Of a DNA stretch of 27,959 nucleotides, positions 6,415-14,542 are shown in pieces. Each line of letters begins with the position of its first letter. The stretch's first letter is position 1. Made by a program: the position numbers and the translations under genes. The notes below the pieces were generated by a model that was given only the letters and a program-made list of their open reading frames with translations, was not told the DNA's origin and searched no databases. The DNA is from JACKBJ01 sp964549495 (GTDB lineage: Bacteria > Chloroflexota > Anaerolineae > Epilineales > Epilineaceae): contig CAZJWJ010000068.1 in the NCBI GenBank assembly GCA_964549495.1, positions 1 to 27,959 on the forward strand. The letters run 5' to 3'.

Positions 6415-7800
6415 TCAGACCTCGGCCGGATGGTCCAATCGCTTGGCGCCCAGCAGGATGCTGGTGCCGACGATGGCCGAGATCAGCGAGGCGGTCAGGA
6501 TGCCCACCTTGGACACGTCGATCAGGTCGGTGCCCTCGAAGGCCAGGCCGGCGATGAAGAGCGCCATGGTGAAGCCGATGCCGGCCAGGCAGCCCGCGCC
6601 CAGGACATGGCGCCAGCCGACACCCCGCGGCAGGTTGGTCCAACCGGCGCGCACCGCGAGCCAGCTGAAGCCGAAGATGCCGATGGGCTTGCCCAGCACC
6701 AGACCGCCGATGATGGCCAGGCTGACCGGGTCGAACAGCAGCGCGCCGACGCCGGCGTCCAGCGTGACCCCGGCGTTGGCCAGTGCGAAGAGCGGCAGGA
6801 TGATGAAGGTTACCCAGGGGTAGAGCCCTCGTTCCATGCGCTCCAGCGGGGTCTCCGACTTCTCGCAGGTCGACTCGAGCTCGAAGATGGCGTCGCGCTG
6901 GTCGATCGAGGTGCTGTCGACGCTGTCGGGCAGGGCCGAGCGCTCGAAGAGGTCGAGGATGGCGTGCGCCCGGGCCAGGAAGTCCTGGGTGTCCAGGCCG
7001 CGGCGCACCGGGATGGAGAGGGCCACCAGCACGCCGGCCACCGTGGCGTGCACGCCGCTCTGCAGCACCGCCAGCCACAGCAGGATGCCGAGGATCCCGT
7101 AGCCCAGGGCGCGGCGCACCTGCATCCAGGTCAGCACGCGCAGGCCGAGGAAGAGCCCGGCGCCGAGGAGGATGTAGCCCCAGGCGATGCCCTTGGTGTA
7201 GAAGACCGCGATGACCAGGACCGCGCCGATGTCGTCGACGATGGCCACGGCGGTCAGGAAGAGCTTGAGGCCGATCGGCACCCGCTTGCCCATCAGCATC
7301 AGGACGCCCAGGGCGAAGGCGATGTCGGTGGCCATCGGCACGCCCCAGCCGACCTCGGCCAGGGGCTGGTTGGGCGCGATGAGCAGGTAGATCGCGGCCG
7401 GCACGGCCATACCGCCGATGGCCGCCACGATAGGTAGCGCCGCCTTGCGCGGCGAGGCCAGCTCGCCGACCAGGGCCTCGCGCTTGATCTCCAGGCCCAC
7501 CACGAAGAAGAAGACGGCCATCAAGCCGTCGTTGATCCACAGCAGGATGGGCTTGGAGAGCTGGAAGTCGCCGATGCCCACCGTCAGGTAGGTCGTCTCC
7601 CAGAGGGCATGGTAGCTATCGGCCCAGGGCGAGTTGGCCCAGATCAGTGCGATCAGCGCGCAGCAGACCAAGAGGATGCCGCCCAACCCCTGAAACTCCA
7701 GGTAGCGCCGCAGGCCGCGCATCAGGGCGTCGGCGCGGGTCTGGTTGGGCAAGGGGGGCAGGTGGCTGGCGACGCGATCGCCGCTGGGACGCTGGGCCAT
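6415..7800 (-). CDS. nhaA: NhaA-family Na+/H+ antiporter
   Basis: This 461-aa inner-membrane protein has 11-12 hydrophobic segments. It carries the NhaA hallmarks NDGLMAVFFFVVGLEIKRE (90-108), ATDIAFALG with Asp159, and VAIVDDIGAVL with Asp189-Asp190, equivalent to the ion-binding Asp133 and Asp163/Asp164 of E. coli NhaA. It exchanges cytosolic Na+ for outside protons, controlling pH and sodium. It is longer than E. coli NhaA (388 aa), with a hydrophilic loop around residues 270-330 and an extended N-terminus. GGGAG lies about 9 nt before the ATG. The CBS-domain gene ends 40 bp upstream on the same strand, so the two are probably cotranscribed. Confidence 0.95.
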   Translation of the reverse strand: MAQRPSGDRVASHLPPLPNQTRADALMRGLRRYLEFQGLGGILLVCCALIALIWANSPWADSYHALWETTYLTVGIGDFQLSKPILLWINDGLMAVFFFVVGLEIKREALVGELASPRKAALPIVAAIGGMAVPAAIYLLIAPNQPLAEVGWGVPMATDIAFALGVLMLMGKRVPIGLKLFLTAVAIVDDIGAVLVIAVFYTKGIAWGYILLGAGLFLGLRVLTWMQVRRALGYGILGILLWLAVLQSGVHATVAGVLVALSIPVRRGLDTQDFLARAHAILDLFERSALPDSVDSTSIDQRDAIFELESTCEKSETPLERMERGLYPWVTFIILPLFALANAGVTLDAGVGALLFDPVSLAIIGGLVLGKPIGIFGFSWLAVRAGWTNLPRGVGWRHVLGAGCLAGIGFTMALFIAGLAFEGTDLIDVSKVGILTASLISAIVGTSILLGAKRLDHPAEV

Positions 7801-7840
7801 CGTTAGGATCTCCCTGGAGGGATGGTGGGGACGGGGCGGT

Positions 7841-8299
7841 CTACTCGAAGGCGAACTCGGGCTGTTGCGGCGGCAGGCCGCGGGCGACGAAGCGGAAGAT
7901 GTCGCTCTCGGTGACGATACCCACCATCACGCCGTCGTCCAGGACCGGAAGCGCACCGATCTTGTGGTGGACCAGGAGCTGCGCGGCCAGGGCCACCGAG
8001 TCGTCGATGCCCACCGTCACCGGCTTCTGGCTCATCGCGCGACGGACTTCGGGCAGCGCGGACTGCGCCTCCTCGTCGGCGCCGTAGAAGGGGACACCGT
8101 CCGGCATGATCCGTCTGGCGTCGTCGATCGTCACGATGCCGACCAGGCGCCGGGCCGATCCGCCGACCACCGGCAAGCGGCGCACGTTGTGCTGGGTCAT
8201 CAGTTCGATGGCGACATCGATCTTCATGTCCTGGTCGATGGTCACCGGATCCTCGCTCATGACCTCGCGGACCGGTGTTCGTAGCATCACGTCTGACAT
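7841..8299 (-). CDS. Tandem CBS-domain protein
   Basis: This 152-aa protein is made of two CBS motifs. The first begins TPVREVMSEDPVTIDQD and ends VGIVTIDDARR; the second begins VRRAMSQKPVTVGIDD and ends VGIVTESDIFR. CBS pairs sense adenine nucleotides and regulate partners or signal energy state. AGGAG lies 7 nt before the ATG at 8299; the open frame continues 27 codons further, to 8380, without such a site. It sits between a universal stress protein and NhaA on the same strand, so it may tie antiporter or stress responses to cell energy state. That link is inferred. Confidence 0.88.
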   Translation of the reverse strand: MSDVMLRTPVREVMSEDPVTIDQDMKIDVAIELMTQHNVRRLPVVGGSARRLVGIVTIDDARRIMPDGVPFYGADEEAQSALPEVRRAMSQKPVTVGIDDSVALAAQLLVHHKIGALPVLDDGVMVGIVTESDIFRFVARGLPPQQPEFAFE

Positions 8300-8393
8300 C
8301 GTCGGGCTCCTGTTTCGGAAGGCGGTCGTGTCGGCCGGCGGGCGCTCCTCGGGGCTGGCCATGCAGCGAACGGTAGCCAAGGCCGGCCAGCTG

Positions 8394-9371
8394 TCAAGGG
8401 CCGTCGGCCGCCTCGGGCTCGTCGGCGCGGACCAAGAGCAGCGGCAGATCGGCCGCGCGGATGAGTCGGTCGGCCACGCTGCCGAAGGCCCAGCGCGAGA
8501 AGCCGCCCAGACCGTGGGTGGTCATGGCGATCAAGTCGCAGCCATCGGCGCGGGCCTGTTCGATCAGGGCCTCGGCCACGTTCTTGGCCGGCAGCACGGT
8601 GCTGTGCACGTCGAGGCCCTGACCGCGCAGGGCCTCCGCCTGCTGCTCGAGGTAGTCCTTGGCCCAGCGCTCGCGCAGCTCCTCGACGTGGGTCGGCTGG
8701 TCCCCCCAGCGCATGCGGAAGCCCTCGGCCTCGTACTGCATGACCACGCGGACCAGGGAGATGGCGGCGCCGAGCTCTCGGGCCAGGTCGACGACCCGGG
8801 GCAGCCCCTGCTCGGCCAAGTGCGACCCGTCCAGCGGCAGCAGGATCCGGCGCGGTCCCTCGTCCGGCCAGCCGGCCGGCTCGCGGATCAGGAGCACCGG
8901 ACGGTCGGCCGAGCGCAGCAAGCGGTCGGCCACGCTGCCCAGCGCCCAGCGCGTCAGTCCGCCCCGTCCGTGGGTGGCCATGACGATCATCGAGGCGTCC
9001 AGCTCGGCGGCCAGCTCCAGGATGGCCTCGGCCGGCCGGCGATCGCGCAGATGCGTCTCGATGGCGACGCCCGACCCGCTCAGGCGCTGACGGACCGCAT
9101 CCAGGTAGTCCCGCGCCTGCTGTCGCGAGCGCTCGATCAGCGCCTCGGGCGAGGGTAGCGCCGGGGCCTCGCGGGGGTCGTCGAGATGCTGCCGTTGGCC
9201 TTCGATCTCGAGCGGGTGCAAGGGTGGGACCGTGACCAGGTCCAGGCTCGCGCCACTTCGGCGGGCCAGCACGAGCGCGGCCTCGAGGGCCCGCTCCGCG
9301 CGCTGGGACTCGTCCAAGGGAACGAGGATGCGGTTTCGGGAGGGCTTTGCGGAGGACTCGGTATGGCTCAT
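8394..9371 (-). CDS. Universal stress protein with two Usp domains
   Basis: This 325-aa cytosolic protein has two Usp domains, about residues 14-150 and 160-318. Each starts RILVPLD or RILLPLD. Each ends with an ATP-binding loop: THGRGGLTRWALGSVADRLL in the first and THGLGGFSRWAFGSVADRLI in the second. The intact G-2x-G-9x-G-S pattern suggests both halves bind ATP. Such tandem Usp proteins act in stress and energy adaptation. ATG 9371 has GGAG 7 nt upstream; a GTG two codons earlier does not have proper spacing. About 94 bp separates it from the CBS gene downstream. Confidence 0.92.
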   Translation of the reverse strand: MSHTESSAKPSRNRILVPLDESQRAERALEAALVLARRSGASLDLVTVPPLHPLEIEGQRQHLDDPREAPALPSPEALIERSRQQARDYLDAVRQRLSGSGVAIETHLRDRRPAEAILELAAELDASMIVMATHGRGGLTRWALGSVADRLLRSADRPVLLIREPAGWPDEGPRRILLPLDGSHLAEQGLPRVVDLARELGAAISLVRVVMQYEAEGFRMRWGDQPTHVEELRERWAKDYLEQQAEALRGQGLDVHSTVLPAKNVAEALIEQARADGCDLIAMTTHGLGGFSRWAFGSVADRLIRAADLPLLLVRADEPEAADGP

Positions 9372-9456
9372 GTTCACACTCCAGGGAGAGGCTCGAGGTG
9401 GGCGGATGGGATCGCCGTGGGGCCGATGGCGCGGCGCCGCGGACCCGTCTCGGTGG

Positions 9457-10728
9457 TCAGGGACCTTGCAGCCATGGCAGGAGCAGCTCCGGTGCCGGGC
9501 CGGGTCCAGACGTTGTCGAGGGACTGGGGCTGGGCGCCGGCGTCCAGGTCGGGGCGCCGGAGGGCAGGCAGCGCAGACCCCAGCTCAGGCGCTCGATCGC
9601 GCCCTCGTCCTGGCCGCCGTGGAGGACGGCCATGCCGGCCTCGGCGCTGAAGGCAGCGACCATGCCCTGCAGGTTGGGTGGAAGCGGTCCCTGGATCTCG
9701 AGCTCGAGCCAGCGCGGCGGCTCGGAACGCAGATCGAGCGCCGCCAGGTCGCGCAGCGCGCCCAGGCCGTCCGGGCTGCCGCCGAAGACCAGCATCCAGC
9801 CGGGTTCGGGCAGGTGGATCGCCAGATGGTCGAAGCGCGCCGGCGGCGGCTTGCCCTCGGGCTCGATCCGCTGCCAGCGCGCCGCTGACCAGCCGGCGCT
9901 CAGCTCCAGCGACCAGAGCTCGTCCAGGGCCTCCGTCCAGTCGGTCGTGCCGCCGTAGACCAGCATGCGCTGGCCGACTGGGTCGTAGATCGCGCTGTGC
10001 GCGAAGCGCGGGCCCGGGCCATCGGGCAGCTCGATCGGCTCCCAGGCCGGCTCCGGCGACAGGCGCAGGCGGCGCAGGTCATCGCTGCGGCTCTCGGCCG
10101 TCTCTTCCAGCCGGCCGCCGAAGACGATCATCGCGTCCGCCTCGGCATGGTAGATGGCGCTGTGGTCGGCCCGCGGTCCCGCGCCGGAGCCGGGGAGCTC
10201 CGACCAGCGGGGCGGATCGCGCTCCAAATCCAGGGCCTGGGTGCCCGCCAGGAGGCTGCCGGGGCCATGGGGCATCGGGCCACCCGGCAGCGGCGACTGC
10301 CAGGTGAAGGTGCCGCCGGGCGGCAGCCGGTCCACGCCGCCATGGGCCAGCATGGACCGCAGGCCTTCGGCCCGGCGCAGGACCGCGCTGTGTTGGGCGC
10401 GCGGCGCCGGGAGCGCCCCCTCGCTCTCCAGCTCGCGCCAGGCGCCGCGCCGGTCGGCATCCAGGTCCAGCAGCCGCAGGCTGTCGGTGACGGCTTCGGA
10501 GGTCGGGTCGAAGACGCCCCCGTAGCCCAGCAAGGCGGCGCCACCGATGTCGACCAGGCTGTGCTGGGCCCGCGGCGCATCGGGGGCCAGTCGCTCCCAG
10601 CGGCAGAGGCCGTCGGCCGCCTGGCCGGGCGCGGCCAGCACCAGCCGCCAGCCCAGCAAGCCGGTCAGGGCCAGGGCGATGGCCAGGCCGGGGCCGGTGA
10701 GATGTCGGATCTTCGGGGCTTGGTTCAC
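9457..10728 (-). CDS. Exported Kelch-repeat (beta-propeller) protein
   Basis: This protein of about 423 aa has an N-terminal hydrophobic segment (GPGLAIALALTGLLGWRLVL, about 12-31) ending in AAPGQA. Six Kelch-like repeats follow, each of the form PRxxHS...hhhxGG (for example PRADHSAIYHAEADAMIVFGG shortened at its ends), predicting a six-bladed propeller. A Pro/Ser/Thr-rich linker then leads to the last residues ELLLPWLQGP. That tail is almost the same as in the carboxypeptidase at 23682, suggesting a shared export or anchoring signal. GTG 10728 was chosen because GAGAAG lies 7 nt upstream and it places the signal segment at the N-terminus; 85 further open codons upstream are low-complexity. 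The propeller's ligand is unknown. Confidence 0.75.
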   Translation of the reverse strand: MNQAPKIRHLTGPGLAIALALTGLLGWRLVLAAPGQAADGLCRWERLAPDAPRAQHSLVDIGGAALLGYGGVFDPTSEAVTDSLRLLDLDADRRGAWRELESEGALPAPRAQHSAVLRRAEGLRSMLAHGGVDRLPPGGTFTWQSPLPGGPMPHGPGSLLAGTQALDLERDPPRWSELPGSGAGPRADHSAIYHAEADAMIVFGGRLEETAESRSDDLRRLRLSPEPAWEPIELPDGPGPRFAHSAIYDPVGQRMLVYGGTTDWTEALDELWSLELSAGWSAARWQRIEPEGKPPPARFDHLAIHLPEPGWMLVFGGSPDGLGALRDLAALDLRSEPPRWLELEIQGPLPPNLQGMVAAFSAEAGMAVLHGGQDEGAIERLSWGLRCLPSGAPTWTPAPSPSPSTTSGPGPAPELLLPWLQGP

Positions 10729-10790
10729 GAAACATCTTCTCGGGTGACCGGCCCGAGGCGCTGCCTCGAGTTCCGGCAGAGGGCAAACTG

Positions 10791-10819
10791 AGTATAGGAT
10801 GGTGGAGCCGCGCGGTGAA
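10791..10819 (-). promoter_or_regulatory. Promoter of the Kelch gene, back to back with a weak rightward one
   Basis: On the minus strand, TTCACC (10819-10814, 4 of 6) is followed after 17 bp by TATACT (10796-10791, 5 of 6), giving a leader of about 55 nt before GTG 10728. The same bases read on the plus strand give AGTATAGG, with a weak -10 (TATAGG, 10793-10798) and poor -35 (TTCCGG, 10771-10776). The two divergent genes may therefore share this region. Confidence 0.45.
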
Positions 10820-10894
10820 GAGCCGCCCGGCGCGGCAGCGGGGCGGATCGGAGGAGACGATCGATGGCCAGACGGCGATGAAGCGCCGGCCGCG

Positions 10895-11650
10895 ATGAGC
10901 CGGCCGGCCCTGCCCGCGGCGCGCGGCGCGTGGCTCGGCGCGCTGCTGGCCTGTGCCGCGGGCGGCCTGCTGTGGCTCGGCACCGAGGCCCTCGACCGAT
11001 CGGATCCCCTGGTCCGGGCCTGGCGCGCCGTCGAGGCCGCCGGTGCCTACCGCTTCGAGGGCTGGAGCCGGGCCGCGGCGGGCGAGCAGGCCTGGACGCA
11101 TCGCTTCCGGGGCAGGGGCGACGGGGCCGGGGACCTCGAGTTGGAGCTCCTGCTCGAGACGGAGGGGCAGCCGGCCGATGCGGAGGCGTCGGCGCGCTCG
11201 ACGGCCGCGGATGGCTTGCCCGCGCCCCGCTACCGGCTGCGCTGGCCGGAAGCTCGGCGGCTGGAGGTGCAGCGCTGGCGGCACATCTCGCCGCGGACCT
11301 TGGCCGCTCTGCTGCCGGGCGGCGATCCCCTGGCCAGCCTGGCCGCGGCACAGGGGGTCCGGGAGGAGGGACTGGAGCGGGTCGGCGGGCGCGACTGTCG
11401 GCGGCTGTCCTTTCGGTTGGCCGGCCGGGCCCAGCAGCGCTGGTGGCAGCGCCAGCGACGCTACTGGCCGCCGGCCGCCGAGGACTGGCGCATGGAGCGG
11501 GTGACCGGCGAGGGCAGGGCCTGGCTGGATCCTTCGGATGGATTGCCCTGCCGCATCCAGCTGCAGGTCGAGCTGCCCCGGCTGGCCGGCGAGCAGCCCG
11601 GCTGGGGCGAGAGCGATCTGCGCTACGACTTCGATCGCGATCCACGATGA
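10895..11650 (+). CDS. Unrecognised membrane-anchored/exported protein
   Basis: This protein of about 251 aa was not recognised. Residues 10-30 (GAWLGALLACAAGGLLWLG) form one signal-anchor helix. The rest is Arg/Glu/Trp-rich and predicted to be outside the cytoplasm, with alternating segments such as YRFEGWSR, AWTHRFRG and IQLQVELP that suggest a beta-sheet fold, perhaps like LolA-type lipoprotein carriers. That resemblance is only general. The open frame extends back to ATG 10799, but that codon lies inside the likely promoter, and the extra 32 residues are charged and Pro-rich. Hence ATG 10895 is preferred, although its ribosome site is weak. It diverges from the Kelch gene. Confidence 0.6.
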   Translation: MSRPALPAARGAWLGALLACAAGGLLWLGTEALDRSDPLVRAWRAVEAAGAYRFEGWSRAAAGEQAWTHRFRGRGDGAGDLELELLLETEGQPADAEASARSTAADGLPAPRYRLRWPEARRLEVQRWRHISPRTLAALLPGGDPLASLAAAQGVREEGLERVGGRDCRRLSFRLAGRAQQRWWQRQRRYWPPAAEDWRMERVTGEGRAWLDPSDGLPCRIQLQVELPRLAGEQPGWGESDLRYDFDRDPR

Positions 11651-11733
11651 TCGACGGTTGCGCGATCCTTCCCGTGCTCGCTCGAAACCAATCTGCAAAC
11701 TCGGCCTCGGCCCGGCCGGCTGCGATCCTGGGC

Positions 11734-11763
11734 TTGCTGCGCAGGGCCGCGGCTTGCTATCAT
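11734..11763 (+). promoter_or_regulatory. Promoter candidate for the Pro-Ile-Ile protein gene
   Basis: TTGCTG (11734-11739, 3 of 6) is followed after 18 bp by TATCAT (11758-11763, 5 of 6). It lies about 48 bp before ATG 11812, in the 161-bp gap after the previous gene. Confidence 0.42.
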
Positions 11764-11811
11764 CGGTTGCGCCCGACCGCCCCTGCCAGGATGCTCGAGG
11801 AGGGCAAGCGG

Positions 11812-12453
11812 ATGTCACCACGTATCGCTCATGTCATGTTCCGGCGCGGATCGCTCGCGATCGCGCTGGGCTTCCTGTTGGCCTCGCTGGCCGGTCCGAC
11901 GCCCACCAGCGCCGCGCCGCTGCCGGAGGATGCCGGCGCCTTGGAGGCCGCCTCGGCCGCGCAGGAGATGGCGCCGGATGGGATGGACCATCACCACCCC
12001 ATCATCCCCATCATCTTCCCGCGCTTCCCCATCATCTATCCCGGTTTCCCGATCATCGTGATCCCCATCTTCCCCTATCCGCATCCCTGCGGTAGCGGCG
12101 GGCTGCTGCCCGTGCCTCCCGGCCAGCCCGGCTTGCCGACGCCGGGCGGTGGAACGCCCGGCACGCCGGCGCCGACGGCCACCCTGCGGCCGATGGCCAC
12201 GCCCACGCCGGGCGGCCGGGCCCAGAGCGAGCAGTACCGCGTCTGCCCGCAGGTCGATGCCCACATTCCGCAGGACATCGAGGACCTGGCGCTGGCCGAA
12301 CCCTGGCGGATCAGCGGCTACGGCGAGCTGCGCAACCCGAGCATCCCCTACCATCCCTTGTGGAACGGCTACCGGACCTGGCTCTCGCTGCGCGACACGG
12401 CCCAGCCCTACAGCAGCTGCAACTACCCGCTCTGGAAGGCCGGCTGCCCGTGA
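11812..12453 (+). CDS. Secreted protein with a Pro-Ile-Ile repeat and Cys-containing C-terminal domain
   Basis: This 213-aa protein was not recognised. Residues 1-35 are a signal peptide (RR, then LAIALGFLLASLAG, cleavage near TSA-A). Residues 61-92 are an unusual run in which PII or PIF/PII units repeat every 3-4 residues, bordered by His-His-His and PYPHP. A Pro/Gly/Thr linker follows (about 97-135). The C-terminal domain (140-213) is rich in Trp and Tyr, with Cys145, Cys203 and Cys212, and ends KAGCP. Cys93 ends the repeat. GAGGAGG (11797-11803) lies 8 nt before the ATG. A surface or adhesive role is possible but inferred. Carbamate kinase begins 38 bp downstream. Confidence 0.72.
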   Translation: MSPRIAHVMFRRGSLAIALGFLLASLAGPTPTSAAPLPEDAGALEAASAAQEMAPDGMDHHHPIIPIIFPRFPIIYPGFPIIVIPIFPYPHPCGSGGLLPVPPGQPGLPTPGGGTPGTPAPTATLRPMATPTPGGRAQSEQYRVCPQVDAHIPQDIEDLALAEPWRISGYGELRNPSIPYHPLWNGYRTWLSLRDTAQPYSSCNYPLWKAGCP

Positions 12454-12491
12454 GGGCGCCCCGGAGCTGACGACTGCAGCCGCCATCCGAG

Positions 12492-13553
12492 GTGTCCGCG
12501 GAGGCAGGGGGCGACATCGATCCCCGGGCCGGCCCCCGCGGCGGGCCGTCGACGGTGCAGGAGGCTGCCCGCGCGCCCTTGATGGTCTTGGCGGTGGGCG
12601 GCAATGCGCTCTTGCCCGCGGGCTCGCAGGGCCGCTTGGAGGACCAGTGGCGCGCCGTGCGCGGCACGGCCGAAGCCGTCGCCCGCCTGGCGGCCGAGGG
12701 TTGGCGCCTGGTGGTGACCCACGGCAACGGTCCCCAGGTGGGCGTGGCCTTGCAGCGCGCCGCCATCGCCGAGCCGGAGCTGCCGCCGCTGACGATGGAC
12801 GTGGCGGTGGCCCACAGCCAGGGCGAGATCGGCTACGCCCTGGCCCGGGCCATCGCCGATGCCCTGCCGCCGCGCGGACTGGACCGGCCGGTCGCGGCCC
12901 TGGTCAGCCAGGTGCGCGTCGATGCGCGCGATCCCGCCTTCGAGTCGCCCAGCAAGCCCATCGGCCGCTTCCTCACCCGCTCCGAGGCCGAGCGGCTGGC
13001 CGAGGAGCGGGGCTGGCGATTCTCGGAGCTGGCGCCCGGCCCGCGCGGCTGGCGCCGGGTGGTGGCCTCGCCGGAACCGCTCGAGATCCTCGAGCTGGAT
13101 GCCATCCGGCGTCTGGCCGACTCCGGTACGATCGTGGTGGCCTGCGGTGGCGGGGGCATCCCGGTGGTGCGGCAGCGCGATCTCATGGCCGGCATCCCCG
13201 CCGTCATCGACAAGGATCTGGTCAGCAGCCTCTTGGCCCTCGAGCTGGAGGCCGAGCTGCTGCTCATCGCCACGGCCGTCGAGCGGGTGGCCCTGGACTA
13301 CGGTCGGCCGGAGGAGCGCCGGCTCGATCGCATGACCGCCGCGGAGGCGGCGCGCTACCTGGCGTCGGGGCAGTTCCCGGCTGGCTCGATGGGCCCCAAG
13401 GTCGAGGCGGCACGGCGCTTCGTGGCCGGCGGCGGCCGGCGCGCCATCATCACCGATCTGGACCACCTCGACCGGGCGTGGCAAGGTGAGGCCGGGACGC
13501 AGGTCCTTCCCGATCGAGCGCTGGAGCAAGAGGAGGAATCGAGATGGCCTTGA
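12492..13553 (+). CDS. arcC: Carbamate kinase
   Basis: The enzyme makes ATP from carbamoyl phosphate and ADP, the last step of arginine deiminase-type pathways, or runs in reverse. Family motifs appear in order: VLAVGGNALL, VTHGNGPQVG, PSKPIGRF with its Lys, ACGGGGIPVV, IDKDLVSSLLA, FPAGSMGPKVEAA and IITDLD. The match covers the whole protein except about 30 extra N-terminal residues. The first codon is uncertain: GTG 12492, GTG 12555 and ATG 12582 are all in frame, and ATG 12582 would give the usual family N-terminus; none has a clear ribosome site. No arginine deiminase or ornithine carbamoyltransferase gene is nearby. The next gene overlaps its end by 10 bp. Confidence 0.9.
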   Translation: MSAEAGGDIDPRAGPRGGPSTVQEAARAPLMVLAVGGNALLPAGSQGRLEDQWRAVRGTAEAVARLAAEGWRLVVTHGNGPQVGVALQRAAIAEPELPPLTMDVAVAHSQGEIGYALARAIADALPPRGLDRPVAALVSQVRVDARDPAFESPSKPIGRFLTRSEAERLAEERGWRFSELAPGPRGWRRVVASPEPLEILELDAIRRLADSGTIVVACGGGGIPVVRQRDLMAGIPAVIDKDLVSSLLALELEAELLLIATAVERVALDYGRPEERRLDRMTAAEAARYLASGQFPAGSMGPKVEAARRFVAGGGRRAIITDLDHLDRAWQGEAGTQVLPDRALEQEEESRWP

Positions 13554-14542
13554 AGGGTTTGGGTCAGGCATGGCGGACCCTGCGCGAGGTCGACCTGGGC
13601 CAGATCAAGGACGAGGCCGAGCAGCGCTTCGAGCTGCTCTTGGTCGGCCGGCCCGAGGCCAGCGCGCGATGGGCCGAGCGGCTCAGCGCCACGCCGGGCC
13701 GCCGGGGCATCCATCCGTGGATCCGCCAGGTCGATCCGACCGCCGCCGAGGCCCTGGAGACCATGGACACCCGGGATGGGTTGCCGCGTCTGGTGGTCCT
13801 GATCCAGGAGTCACCGAGCGCGGACGAGCGCTGGCGGCAAATCCGCCATCGTCTCTCGGAGGCGGGCCTGCCGGTGGTGACGGCCGTGACCGCCGCGGGC
13901 GCCGAGCAGGGCGTCGGCGCCGAGCTGCCGCGCGAAGGCGAGACGCGACGCGCGCTGCTGCCGGCGGGCGCGGGCGACGCGGCCAGTGTAGAGGCGCTCG
14001 CGCCGGCCCTACTGGCGGCTACGCCCGAAGGTCGCGGGCTGCGCCTGGCCCTGGCGCGCCAGCTGCCGGTCCTGCGCCCGGCCATCGTCGACGATTTGAT
14101 CGAGGATGTCTCGCGGACCAATGCCGGCTATGCCTTCTCGACCGGCTTGGGCGAGGCCGTGCCGGGCCTGGGCTTGGCCTTCGGGCTGGCCGACGTCTTC
14201 GTGCTGACCAAGAACCAGCTGGTGATGGCCTACAAGATCGCCCTGGCCCACGGCCGCCAGGGCAGCCCGCGCGAGCTGATGATCGAGGTCACCGGCGTCA
14301 TCGGCGGGGGCTTGCTCTTCCGACAGATCGCCCGCGGTCTGGTGGGGCTGCTGCCGGTGATCGGCCTCTTGCCCAAGGTGGCGGTGGCCTACGCCGGCAC
14401 CCGCCTCATCGGCACGGTGGTGCGGGCCTGGGCCGCGGGCGAGGGCTTGATGGACGTCGGCGATCTGCGCGGCATGTACCGCGAGGCCCTGGAGGGCGGC
14501 CGGCGGATCGCCGGCGAGCTGGCGCGCAGAGGCGGGTCGTGA
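13544..14542 (+). CDS. DUF697-like membrane protein
   Basis: This 332-aa protein has a soluble N-terminal half containing LVVLIQESPSADERWRQIR, a Rossmann-like strand pattern without a P-loop. Its C-terminal half (about 185-300) has the Gly-rich hydrophobic pattern of DUF697: GLGEAVPGLGLAFGLADVFV, LTKNQLVMAYKIALAHG, IGGGLLFRQIARGLVGLLP and KVAVAYAGTRLIG. In relatives such as YcjF, DUF697 is often attached to or encoded next to dynamin/Era-like GTPases. Here no GTPase motif is visible, which is unusual. GAGGAGG with 6-nt spacing to the ATG lies inside the end of arcC. The stop overlaps the GTG start of the metalloprotease gene (GTGA), so the two are coupled and may act together at the membrane. 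Confidence 0.7.
   Translation: MALKGLGQAWRTLREVDLGQIKDEAEQRFELLLVGRPEASARWAERLSATPGRRGIHPWIRQVDPTAAEALETMDTRDGLPRLVVLIQESPSADERWRQIRHRLSEAGLPVVTAVTAAGAEQGVGAELPREGETRRALLPAGAGDAASVEALAPALLAATPEGRGLRLALARQLPVLRPAIVDDLIEDVSRTNAGYAFSTGLGEAVPGLGLAFGLADVFVLTKNQLVMAYKIALAHGRQGSPRELMIEVTGVIGGGLLFRQIARGLVGLLPVIGLLPKVAVAYAGTRLIGTVVRAWAAGEGLMDVGDLRGMYREALEGGRRIAGELARRGGS

Noticed and set aside
5285..7540. 751-codon open frame on the minus strand
   Set aside because: It covers meaB antisense and nhaA out of frame, both of which have unmistakable motifs.
11998..12085. Pro-Ile-Ile tract as a membrane helix
   Set aside because: Proline every 3-4 residues is incompatible with a normal transmembrane helix.
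12423..13571. 382-codon minus-strand frame
   Set aside because: It is antisense to carbamate kinase, whose full motif series is present.
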